Source of the DNA: Clostridiales bacterium
GTDB lineage: Bacteria > Bacillota > Clostridia > Oscillospirales > Oscillospiraceae
DNA: 32,319 bases
NCBI GenBank assembly: GCA_012521555.1
Contig: JAAYMC010000030.1
Coordinates: forward strand, 1-32,319
Reading direction: 5' to 3'
How positions within the stretch are numbered: the first letter of the stretch is position 1; each line of letters opens with the position of its first letter. The translations under genes were made by a program, and so were the position numbers. The notes under the pieces were generated by a model that had not been told where the DNA came from, did no database searches, and was given only the letters and a program-made list of their open reading frames with translations. Shown piece after piece: positions 24,607 through 31,832 of the stretch.

Positions 24607-25903
24607 CTAAATGGCGGGGATGACGAGCACCATGATACATGGGACCGTCGTGTCGGGCACATTGTTTTCGTCGACATAGTAGTTTCTCCCGAACCAGACG
24701 GAGTAAATGCTGTTGTCGTACCACATTATGTCAAATTCGAAAAGGTTTTTCTGAGAATGGACAAACGAATAACCGTTGCTTTCCAGCAAATCGCAGTAAC
24801 CCGCTATGGCGGCGTCGGCGCTTTCCGTGAGGTCGCTTATCCTGTAATAAAAGCAGTATGAGCCGTTTCGAAGATCAAAGGATTTTTTATAGAGCGGCGC
24901 GTCGGTATAGGCTCCGAAGTCCGGCACCGTGGCGAGGCCGCGATAGTACACAACGCCCGAGCCTGTGACGGTGACGTCGACGCTCTTTTCGTTCAGTACG
25001 TTTCCCTTGCTGTCCAGCACTTTGATATGCACTGTTGTCCGCCCGGCCGACAGGCCGTAAAGCGTCAGCGGAATGGACCTGCCGGCCCAGTCTCCCCACG
25101 TGCATGAAACGACGGAGTTGTTATCGATTTCAAACACTATTCTGTTGAAATCGTCCGAGCTTGCCGTAGCGGTAATCGTCATCCGCTTGCCAGTTTCAAG
25201 GGTGACCGACGATTGCGAGAGCTTAAGCGCCAGCCGCGGCAGCGAGACCTTTTGCCGCAGGGACGGGACGGCCATGCGGGCGATAATCGCCGCGACGGCG
25301 TCGCGGGTTATAGCTGTCCGGGTAAAACGTCCCGTCGCTGTCGCTTCCCGTCAGGACGCCGGCCCTGTAGAGCTTGTAGACCGCCGGCCCGTATGGATCG
25401 CTGATTAAGACGTCCGGTATCTGGTTGTTGCTGATTGTGTTAATGGCCGTGAGCGCATCGTCGGGGAGGGCTTTTGCGAGGATAACGGCAAACTCCGCCC
25501 TCGTCGCGTTCACGTTATAGTCCGGGTAGGGGGAGGATATGATGCCGCTGCTGAGCGCGTAATCGACGTACGGCTGGTACCAGGGGGTGTCCGGCGAGAA
25601 ACTTCCGGCCGTACCCGTATAGTAGATGCTATGTAAACAGGACGCCAGCTTGATGGCCTGGGCGATCGTCAGGTTTTCCTTGGGAGAGTACGTTGTGGCC
25701 GACGTTCCGTCAATCAGCCCGAATTCGTATGCTTTCTGCACATACTCGGCAAACCATTCGTCTCCGACGTCAGCAAACAACCCGGGCGCGTACGTCCGGA
25801 CCGCCGTGAAATTGGAAAGGTTCCCCCCGGCTGTTGACCCGACCGGCAAAACAAGAAGGGCAAGCAATACAGCGAGAGATAAGGATATAACGCGCTTTTT
25901 CAT
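24607..25903 (-). pseudogene. SLH-domain protein, protease-less paralogue, frameshifted
   Basis: The N-terminal frame (25903 down to a stop at 25223) encodes a signal peptide and most of three SLH repeats, about 80% identical by eye to the protease paralogue. At about 25311 the frame breaks: the paralogue reads NSYITRDAVAAIIARM, whereas here DSY is followed by an out-of-frame tail. Two bases are missing in a TATA run, so TATATAACC would restore YITRD. The second frame (from 25275) resumes with MAVPSLRQKVSL, then goes straight to the Ig-like and C-terminal domains, omitting the ~190-residue protease domain. Restored, it would be about 430 residues. GGAGGA stands 6 nt before the ATG and the promoter is near consensus. 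It may be a true pseudogene, a phase-variable gene or a sequencing error. Confidence 0.85.
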
Positions 25904-25924
25904 TTCTGTCCTCCTCGATTATTG

Positions 25925-25942
25925 ATTGAACACAGGTTCAAT
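25925..25942. promoter_or_regulatory. Inverted repeat at SLH paralogue promoter
   Basis: ATTGAAC-ACAG-GTTCAAT is a perfect 7+4+7 inverted repeat whose edge overlaps the -10 hexamer by 2 bp, so it would cover the transcription start. Its TTGAA-N6-TTCAA form resembles the repeats at 213-232, 448-465 and 853-871. Confidence 0.55.
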
Positions 25943-25969
25943 TATATACCCATATATTGGACATTTCAA
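25941..25969 (-). promoter_or_regulatory. Promoter of the SLH paralogue
   Basis: On the minus strand TTGAAA (25964-25969) and TATAAT (25941-25946) are spaced by 17 bp; the transcript would start about 30 bp before the ATG. Confidence 0.87.
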
Positions 25970-26107
25970 TAAAATATTTCGTACGACGGGCCGGTCGCTT
26001 TAGTATTTCATGACAAAAAATCGCCCCGCGTTCTCTGCGGGGCGAATGGGGTGTACAATGATGGTGTTTGCAAAACTGAGCTGACGCTTCATGGCGCCGC
26101 AACTAAA

Positions 26108-26143
26108 CAAAAAAAGCACCTGAACAACGTCAGGTGCTTTTTT
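26108..26143 (-). terminator. Terminator of tRNA-Val
   Basis: AAAAAAGCACCTGA/TCAGGTGCTTTTTT stem-loop directly after the encoded CCA end. Confidence 0.9.
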
Positions 26144-26144
26144 C

Positions 26145-26220
26145 TGGTGGACGATACAGGACTCGAACCTGTGACCCTTCGCACGTCAAGCGAATGCTCT
26201 ACCAGCTGAGCTAATCGTCC
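26145..26220 (-). tRNA. tRNA-Val (anticodon GAC)
   Basis: A 76-nt tRNA read on the minus strand. The acceptor stem pairs GGACGAT (26214-26220) with ATCGTCC (26149-26155), followed by discriminator A and an encoded CCA (26145-26147). The D-arm (GCTCAGCTGGTAGAGC), the anticodon stem TTCGC/GCGAA with loop TTGACGT, and the T-arm (CAGGTTCGAGTCCTG) are all regular. The anticodon GAC reads GUC/GUU valine codons. It stands alone, with its own consensus promoter and terminator. Confidence 0.96.
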
Positions 26221-26231
26221 TCATTTTCGCG

Positions 26232-26283
26232 CCCTCTCGCGAGGGACAATGTGCATTATACAAGGCATGTCCCCGCTTGTCAA
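26232..26283 (-). promoter_or_regulatory. Consensus promoter and leader hairpin of tRNA-Val
   Basis: On the minus strand TTGACA (26278-26283) and TATAAT (26255-26260) match sigma-A consensus fully with a 17-bp spacer. The leader between the start site and the tRNA contains a CCCTC-GCGA-GAGGG hairpin (26232-26245). Confidence 0.92.
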
Positions 26284-26476
26284 GCCTTTTTTCGCGGCGT
26301 TGCGGCAAACGGCGTATCGTAATTTGTACCAGTGTATCCGAAAAACGTCCCCGAAAACGCAAATTTTGCGGCCAATCCTGCCGCGCGGAGGCTCATAATT
26401 GACTCAAATGCGAAAATTGTACGTCTGCGACGCAGCGCTTAGCCGATCAAAACGCCGTCATCCAACCCGACGCACC

Positions 26477-26573
26477 GCAATGAGGCGCGTGAGCGGGAGA
26501 AAAGCGCCTCCGCGGACATATTCGATGCAATGCCCAGCTTGTCGCAGTTGGCGCGTAAGCAGGAGAAAAGCGC
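26477..26573. repeat. Pair of ~30-bp direct repeats
   Basis: 26477-26507 and 26544-26573 share GGCGCGT(G/A)AGC(G/A)GGAGAAAAGCGC with few changes. They lie about 67 bp apart in non-coding DNA. Confidence 0.65.
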
Positions 26574-26609
26574 TCGTTTTTGCAGGCTTGCATACAGGAG
26601 TCAAAGCGC

Positions 26610-26638
26610 AAAAGGCGCCGCACCGGGCGGCGCCTTTT
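26610..26638. terminator. Terminator-like hairpin in intergenic region
   Basis: Perfect 12-bp stem AAAAGGCGCCGC/GCGGCGCCTTTT with a 5-nt loop, followed on the plus strand by TGTCTTTTT. It may stop transcription running from the ABC transporter gene (minus strand), although about 400 bp away. Confidence 0.7.
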
Positions 26639-26735
26639 GTCTTTTTATTAGGTTACATTTGGCGGAGCTGCGTTTCCGCTTGCGGCGCGGGAGAGTGCGC
26701 CTTCGCCTGTATGGCGGCGGGCTTGCCCGCTCCGC

Positions 26736-27020
26736 CGGCGATGTCGAAAAAGTTTACGTCACGCGCGCGGGAGCGGCGCGCAAGCTGCCTCGGCAAAGGA
26801 AGTCGCCGGTTTGTGTCGGGAGCAAGTCACTGCCTGCCCCGTGGCGGCGTATCCAAAGAGTTCGCGTCTCGCGCGCGCAAACGCGCGCTTGCTGCCCCAC
26901 GTCGGCGCACCCAAGGAATTTGCCTGCTCGCGCACATAGTGCAGCGCGCACCAGCGAACACGGGGCGGCATGTCTATGAGGAATTGGCCAGCGGAGCGAG
27001 GGCGCTGCCTGCCGTGCGCA
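26736..27020. repeat. Degenerate tandem array, period ~55-63 bp
   Basis: Units beginning CGGC(G/A) can be placed at 26736, 26791, 26845, 26903 and 26966. Most share an AAAGAGTTNGCGTC-like segment, a GCGCGCG stretch and a closing GCTGCC. Sequence conservation is low, so the array is either old or a product of GC-rich composition. Confidence 0.4.
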
Positions 27021-27031
27021 CGGCGCGGCGG

Positions 27032-30028
27032 CTACTCCGTCCGCAGGGCCACGACGGGATCCTTCTTTGCCGCGCTGCGGGAGGGGATGATGCCCGCGAT
27101 GAGCGTGAGCAGCATGCTGATGAGCACCAGCACGAGCGCGACGTGCACGGGGAGGATGGCGTTTAAGTTGTTGATGCCCGTCAGCCGGTGGAGGATGAGG
27201 TTGACCGGGATACACACCAGGTACGTGATGAGCACGCCGAGGGTGCCGGACGCAAACCCGATGATGACCGTCTCGGCGTTGAACATGCTCGACACGTTCT
27301 TCTTCGACGCGCCGATGGCGCGCAGGATGCCGATTTCCTTCGTCCGCTCCTGGACGGAGATGAGGGTGATGACGCCGATCATTATCGACGAGACGACGAG
27401 GGACACGGCGACAAACGCGATGAGCACGTACGTGATGGCGTTGATAATCGTCGTGACGGAGGACATCATCAATCCCACATAGTCGGTGTAGCGGATTTCG
27501 GACAGGTCGTCCACCGTCTCGTTGTAGGCGGCGATGGCGTCGACGATGACGTCCTTGTCGGCAAACGTCGCGGCGTAGAGGTTGATCGTCGCGGGGCTGT
27601 CGAGGTCGACACGGCCGAGCCGGATGAGGTTTTCCTCATACGTAGAGTCGGAGAAGACGAGGACTTCGTCGTAATACGCGGCGCACTGCTCGTCGGTGTA
27701 CTGCGCCATGGCCATGTCGAGCGCCGCGGCCAGCTGCTGCGGCGTCATGGAGCCAAGCTGCTGGCGCACCTGCTCGGCGTACTGCGTCTTAAACTGCTCC
27801 TCCGCCATCTGCCGGAACAGGCCGAAGATATCCTCGTCGCTCATATTCTCGATGTAGCCCTTGATTTCGTCGGCGCTGATGCCCGTCTGCTCGGAGAGGG
27901 CCTGCATCATCATGGCCTCGATGTCCGCGCGGGTCATGCCGCCCAGCGCCTGATCCACCGCCTGACGGACCGTTTCGGCGGAGGGGATGCTCATAATCTG
28001 GACGTACGCCCTGGCCTTGCCCGCCTCGTCGAGGGAGGCGATATACGCCTTGAATTCAGCGGCTTTTTCCTGCACGGTGCGCGCGCCGCTTGTGTCCTTA
28101 AAGGGCAGTCCGGTGAAGATGTCCGTCCCGGGGTCTTCCTCCTGGGCGAGGACGGCGGGGGCATTTTTCGCCTTGTCGATGACGTATTCCGTGAGCTTAT
28201 AGGTGTACCCGATGGAGCCCGTGAGCATGGTGGCGACGGCGTCCTTGTTCGGGCGGATGATGCCGCTGACCTTGAGCGACAGGCCGTTGTCGTAGAGGTA
28301 CTTAAGCCCCGCGCTCGTCTCCCGCAGGTCCACGTACGTGCCGGACGCTTCGTCGTAAATGTAGCAGTCGGAGTTTAAGATAGTGCGGAAATCCATCGCG
28401 CAGATTTCCTCGTAGGACCACTTCTGCACGTCGTACTCGACGGTCTCCTTGTTCATGGCCGCCTTCATGACGCGGTCGATTTCCGCCTTGGGCTTCAGGC
28501 CGAGGGCGTAGAGGGTGAGGTCGTCGAGCTCGTTGTTTTCGTCCACAACGAGGACGATTTCGTTATACGCCGAAGGCCACGCGCCGTAGACGAGGTCGTA
28601 CTGCTTTTTGAGCAGGGGGCTGATGAGCTCCCCGTTTTTGCCGGGGAGCATCTCCTGCCAGAGCGTGGCGCCTTTCATCATGGAAAAGGCGTTCATGCCG
28701 AAGGACTGCTCCTGGAAGCTCAGCAGGGTGGAGACGTCCATCCCCATGTACTCGAGGAGGATGTCCTTCATGAGCTCCTGCGTGTCGGAGCGGATGATGT
28801 CGCCGTCGACGTTTTTCGTGTAGATGAGCAGGTCGAGGTCGTACCCGTACTGCACGCCGGAGAGGGCCTCGCGCAACGGGCTCTCCTCGCTTTCCATCTC
28901 CCGCTCGATGTAGGCCTTAAACGATTTGAGGTCGTTTTTCTGCTCCTCGATGGTGCTCATGGCGTTCGTGAGCTCGTAAATCATGGCCTTCTGGTAGACG
29001 GCGTCGTTTTCGTGCGCGCCGGTCGACCGGGCCTTGCCCATGAAGGTGGAAAGCAGCGTGCCCATGTCGACGTGCCGCGCCTCGAGGGTGAGGGGATAGG
29101 AGGAGAGGGTGTCCTCCTGGACGAGGTTGATGTACGTCGTCGCGCCGTGGGAGACGGCGTAGATGAGGGCGATGCCGATGATGCCGATGCTGCCGGCGAA
29201 GGAGGTCAGCGCCGTGCGCCCCTTCTTCGTGATGAGGTTTTTCAGGGACAATCCGAAGGACGTCCCGAAGGACATCGTGGGCTTTTTCTGTTTGCCCTCC
29301 GCCTCCGCCTTGGCGATGCCGTACTCCCGCTCAGAGCGGATTTCCTCTTCCGTCAGCGGGGCGGAGTCGCCGGTCACGCGGCCGTCGAGCAGGCGGATGA
29401 TGCGGGTGGCGTATTGATTGGCCAGCTCCGCGTTGTGCGTGACCATGACGACGAGGCGGTCTTTGGAAATCTCCTTAAGGATGTCCATGACGACCTTGCT
29501 CGTCTCCGAGTCGAGCGCGCCCGTGGGCTCGTCGGCAAGAATGATGTCCGGGTTGTTGACGAGGGCGCGGGCGATGGCGACGCGCTGCATCTGCCCGCCG
29601 GACATTTCGTTCGGCTTTTTCCTCAGCTGGTCGCCCAGGCCGACGCGCTCGAGCGCCTCGATGGCGCGGCGCCGCCGCTCCTTTTTGGGCACGCCCGTGA
29701 GCGTCAGCGCCAGCTCCACGTTCTGCAGGACCGTCTGGTGGGGGATGAGGTTGTAGCTCTGGAAGACGAAGCCGACGGAGTGGTTGCGGTAAGTGTCCCA
29801 GTCTCTATCGTTAAAATCCTTTGTGGATTTCCCGTTGATGATCAGGTCGCCGGTGGTGTACTGGTCGAGGCCGCCGATGATATTGAGCAGCGTCGTCTTG
29901 CCGCAGCCGGACGGGCCGAGGACGGCGACAAACTCGCTCCGGCGAAACTGCAGAGAAATGCCCTTGAGGGCCTCGATCGTCTCGCCGCTCGTGCGGTAAG
30001 TTTTAGTGATTTGCTTTAGCTCTAACAA
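27032..30028 (-). CDS. Fused ABC transporter, MacB/FtsX type (ATPase plus permease)
   Basis: A 998-residue protein. Residues 1-235 are an ABC ATPase with GPSGCGKTT (38-46), MSGGQMQRVAIARAL and IILADEPTGALD, the LolD/MacB-like group. After a linker comes one membrane helix (about 275-297), a very large extracytoplasmic part (about 300-840), then three C-terminal helices of an FtsX/MacB permease (INAITYVLIAFVAVSLVVSSIMIGVITLI, GFASGTLGVLITYLVCIPV, LVLVLISMLLTLIAGIIPSR). This is the mechanotransmission topology, here with an ectodomain of over 500 residues. It likely dimerises. A TTG start is used, with AAGGAT 8 nt upstream. No partner kinase or periplasmic protein lies beside it. Substrate, perhaps peptide or lipopeptide, is unknown. 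Confidence 0.94.
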   Translation of the reverse strand: MLELKQITKTYRTSGETIEALKGISLQFRRSEFVAVLGPSGCGKTTLLNIIGGLDQYTTGDLIINGKSTKDFNDRDWDTYRNHSVGFVFQSYNLIPHQTVLQNVELALTLTGVPKKERRRRAIEALERVGLGDQLRKKPNEMSGGQMQRVAIARALVNNPDIILADEPTGALDSETSKVVMDILKEISKDRLVVMVTHNAELANQYATRIIRLLDGRVTGDSAPLTEEEIRSEREYGIAKAEAEGKQKKPTMSFGTSFGLSLKNLITKKGRTALTSFAGSIGIIGIALIYAVSHGATTYINLVQEDTLSSYPLTLEARHVDMGTLLSTFMGKARSTGAHENDAVYQKAMIYELTNAMSTIEEQKNDLKSFKAYIEREMESEESPLREALSGVQYGYDLDLLIYTKNVDGDIIRSDTQELMKDILLEYMGMDVSTLLSFQEQSFGMNAFSMMKGATLWQEMLPGKNGELISPLLKKQYDLVYGAWPSAYNEIVLVVDENNELDDLTLYALGLKPKAEIDRVMKAAMNKETVEYDVQKWSYEEICAMDFRTILNSDCYIYDEASGTYVDLRETSAGLKYLYDNGLSLKVSGIIRPNKDAVATMLTGSIGYTYKLTEYVIDKAKNAPAVLAQEEDPGTDIFTGLPFKDTSGARTVQEKAAEFKAYIASLDEAGKARAYVQIMSIPSAETVRQAVDQALGGMTRADIEAMMMQALSEQTGISADEIKGYIENMSDEDIFGLFRQMAEEQFKTQYAEQVRQQLGSMTPQQLAAALDMAMAQYTDEQCAAYYDEVLVFSDSTYEENLIRLGRVDLDSPATINLYAATFADKDVIVDAIAAYNETVDDLSEIRYTDYVGLMMSSVTTIINAITYVLIAFVAVSLVVSSIMIGVITLISVQERTKEIGILRAIGASKKNVSSMFNAETVIIGFASGTLGVLITYLVCIPVNLILHRLTGINNLNAILPVHVALVLVLISMLLTLIAGIIPSRSAAKKDPVVALRTE

Positions 30029-30374
30029 ATCGCGACATCCTTTCTAATCTGGCTCTGCTTGGAAAAGGGCGCGCTCGCGCCCGGAGCGCCGCGCGCTTTG
30101 GTGCGGTGCGCGGCGCATGATGTAATCATAACCCCAATCGGGGGAAAACCCATGACAAAATTTTAAACTTTGCGCCTCCGGCCTTTCGCGTTCCCGGCGC
30201 GCCGCGCTAAAACCCGCGCGCGAAGCGCCGCGGACGAACCGGCGGCGCCGTGGCGGTAACATGCGCGTCTTTAGAAAGCGCGTGCGGCTTTGGGCGTGCG
30301 GCCGCAACGGTGAAAAAGACGCGGGCGGCACGGCGCAGCCTTGCGCGACGAAGCGCGGCGGGCTTTGGGCAGCG
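30029..30374. other. Intergenic DNA without a gene
   Basis: About 345 bp of GC-rich sequence between two minus-strand genes. I see a small CCCC-AATC-GGGG hairpin (near 30133-30145) and an imperfect dyad around CTTTAGAAAG (near 30269), but no clear terminator or promoter. Confidence 0.5.
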
Positions 30375-31289
30375 TCAGCGTTCACGCGCCGTTCCAGTGA
30401 AAACGTCTTCAATGAAGTTTTTCACCTCGTCCCACGCGTCGTTGGCCTCCTGAAGCTCCGGAAACAGCAACTGAAACACATGGAACATGCCGGGGTATGT
30501 GGTCTGACGGACGTCGACGCCCGCCTGCCTTGCCTTTTGGGCCACGGTTTCGGTGTCGCCGAGGAGCTTTTCGGCGCCGCCGGCCTGCATGAGCATCGGG
30601 GGAAAGCCGTGGTATGCGCCGAAGGCGGGCGAGATGTAGGGGTTGTCCGCGCGCTCCGAGCCCACGTAAGGCGGCGTCCACCGCCTGTAGCTTAAGTTTG
30701 TCCACGCCGACATGGTAACGATTCCGGCTGGCATCGGCATGCCGTGGTCTCGCAGGTAAAGGGCCGCCGCCAGCGCAAGGCCGCCGCCGGCGGAGTCGCC
30801 CGCGATGACAATGCGCTCCGGCGGGAACCCCTGCTCCAAGAGATATTCGTACGCCTTCACGGCGTCCTCGAGCGCGGCGGGGTACGGGTGCTCCGGCGCG
30901 ACGCGGTAATCGGCGGTCAGGACGCCGGCGCCGGATATTTCGGCGTATTGGACCGCCGCGCGCCGGTACGTCTGCCCGTTGTCTTTCAGGGAGCGGGTGT
31001 ACGCGCCGCCGTGCAGCTGCAAAATGGCCTTGTCCGGCTCATCGTCCTTCTTTCGCACCCACTCCATTTTAAGCCCGTCCGTTTCGACAAGCTCGAGCGT
31101 GTAATCCTCCGGCATTTCCCAGCTTTCGTTGAGTCGCTTTAGGAGCTTTACGTTTTCGCTGCCGCCCACGGCAAGACGCGTCAGAAAAGACCTGTCTTTC
31201 ATGCTTCCCGTCATGAGCCATATCACGCAGGCCGCCGCCGCAATCGCAACAAGGGCAAGGGCGGCCCGCTTAACGCGCTTCTTCCTCAT
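30375..31289 (-). CDS. Membrane-anchored alpha/beta hydrolase (HSL-type esterase)
   Basis: A 304-residue esterase or lipase of the hormone-sensitive-lipase (bacterial family IV) group. One N-terminal helix (about 9-26) anchors it, with the enzyme outside the membrane. The oxyanion-hole motif is LHGGAY (92-97; HGGG variant), the nucleophile elbow is GDSAGGG (S166), and the triad is completed by D245 (LLGDTE) and H270 (GMFHVFQ). YRVAPEHPYPAALED is a family hallmark. The ATG lies inside the 3' end of the marR gene (20-nt overlap), so it is translationally coupled with no strong ribosome binding site of its own. It likely hydrolyses short-chain esters and is controlled by the MarR protein. The natural substrate is unknown. 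Confidence 0.93.
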   Translation of the reverse strand: MRKKRVKRAALALVAIAAAACVIWLMTGSMKDRSFLTRLAVGGSENVKLLKRLNESWEMPEDYTLELVETDGLKMEWVRKKDDEPDKAILQLHGGAYTRSLKDNGQTYRRAAVQYAEISGAGVLTADYRVAPEHPYPAALEDAVKAYEYLLEQGFPPERIVIAGDSAGGGLALAAALYLRDHGMPMPAGIVTMSAWTNLSYRRWTPPYVGSERADNPYISPAFGAYHGFPPMLMQAGGAEKLLGDTETVAQKARQAGVDVRQTTYPGMFHVFQLLFPELQEANDAWDEVKNFIEDVFTGTARER

Positions 31290-31752
31290 GGCCGCGCCCC
31301 ATTTTGCCCGCCATGTCCTTGTAGATTTCCGCGAGCCGGTCGAGCAGCTCGATGAGCTTTTCCGTGTGGGCGTCGCCCAGCCGCGCGGCGAGCCTGTCGG
31401 CCACGCTCAGGACTTTCTCGTCGGCCGCCTCGAGCGCCTTCCGCCCGGCCTCCGTCAGCTCGACGATGATGCTCCGCCGGTCGTTTTTGTCGATGCGCCG
31501 CGTGATGTACCCGCGGTTTTCAAGGCCGTTTAGGACACGCGTGACGGCGGGGCGGGACACCTTCAGCAGCTCGGACAGCTTCGCGGCCCGCACCGGCTCG
31601 CCCACTCCGCCCGGCCGGCCGCGCGCGACGTTCCGCAAAACGAGGTACTCGCCGTGGGAGAGCTCGCCGACGCCGGCTTCAATCAGCGGCGCAAGCTGCC
31701 GCCGCATTCTCATGAGGGAAAACAAAAGGCGCGCCCCGTTTGACTGCTCCAT
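31270..31752 (-). CDS. MarR-family transcriptional regulator
   Basis: A 160-residue winged-helix repressor. The helix-turn-helix and wing are clear (AAKLSELLKVSRPAVTRVLNGLENRGYITRRIDKNDRRSIIVELTEAGRKAL, about 56-107), flanked by dimerisation helices at both ends. GGGAGG stands 7 nt before the ATG. The downstream hydrolase gene overlaps its end, and together they form a two-gene operon behind a TTGACA-16-TATAAT promoter. A perfect inverted repeat of the MarR kind (TTAACT-T-AGTTAA) follows the -10 element. Autorepression relieved by a small phenolic or lipophilic ligand is the usual mode for this family; the ligand here is not known. Confidence 0.95.
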   Translation of the reverse strand: MEQSNGARLLFSLMRMRRQLAPLIEAGVGELSHGEYLVLRNVARGRPGGVGEPVRAAKLSELLKVSRPAVTRVLNGLENRGYITRRIDKNDRRSIIVELTEAGRKALEAADEKVLSVADRLAARLGDAHTEKLIELLDRLAEIYKDMAGKMGRGHEEEAR

Positions 31753-31789
31753 GCGAAAGCCTCCCGTATTTGATTTTAAGGCAAAATAG

Positions 31790-31802
31790 TTAACTTAGTT
31801 AA
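31790..31802. promoter_or_regulatory. Candidate MarR operator
   Basis: TTAACT-T-AGTTAA is a perfect 13-bp inverted repeat starting 3 bp downstream of the -10 element. A further TTAAC half-site lies in the promoter spacer (31822-31826). Confidence 0.75.
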
Positions 31803-31804
31803 TA

Positions 31805-31832
31805 ATTATAGCAAGAAAATATTAACTGTCAA
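31805..31832 (-). promoter_or_regulatory. Promoter of the marR-hydrolase operon
   Basis: On the minus strand TTGACA (31827-31832) and TATAAT (31805-31810), both fully consensus, with a 16-bp spacer. Confidence 0.9.

Larger units (their letters stand above)
26284..27031. other. Non-coding, repeat-bearing intergenic region
   Basis: About 750 bp without a supportable gene; the open frames here have no ribosome binding sites and are Arg/Ala-rich, as expected of GC-rich non-coding DNA. It holds a direct repeat of about 30 bp (26477-26507 and 26544-26573), a terminator-like hairpin (26610-26638) and a degenerate ~55-63-bp tandem array (26736 to about 27020). Confidence 0.65.

Noticed and set aside
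24607..25903. Two separate genes (SLH protein and Ig-like protein)
   Set aside because: The paralogue shows one continuous protein, the second frame has no ribosome binding site, and a 2-base gap in a TA run explains the split.
26736..27020. CRISPR array or coding minisatellite
   Set aside because: Units are too divergent to be CRISPR repeats, and no frame across the array has a start signal.
27188..30019. Long plus-strand frames opposite the fused ABC transporter
   Set aside because: Same antisense composition artefact; the minus-strand protein has unmistakable ABC and FtsX motifs.
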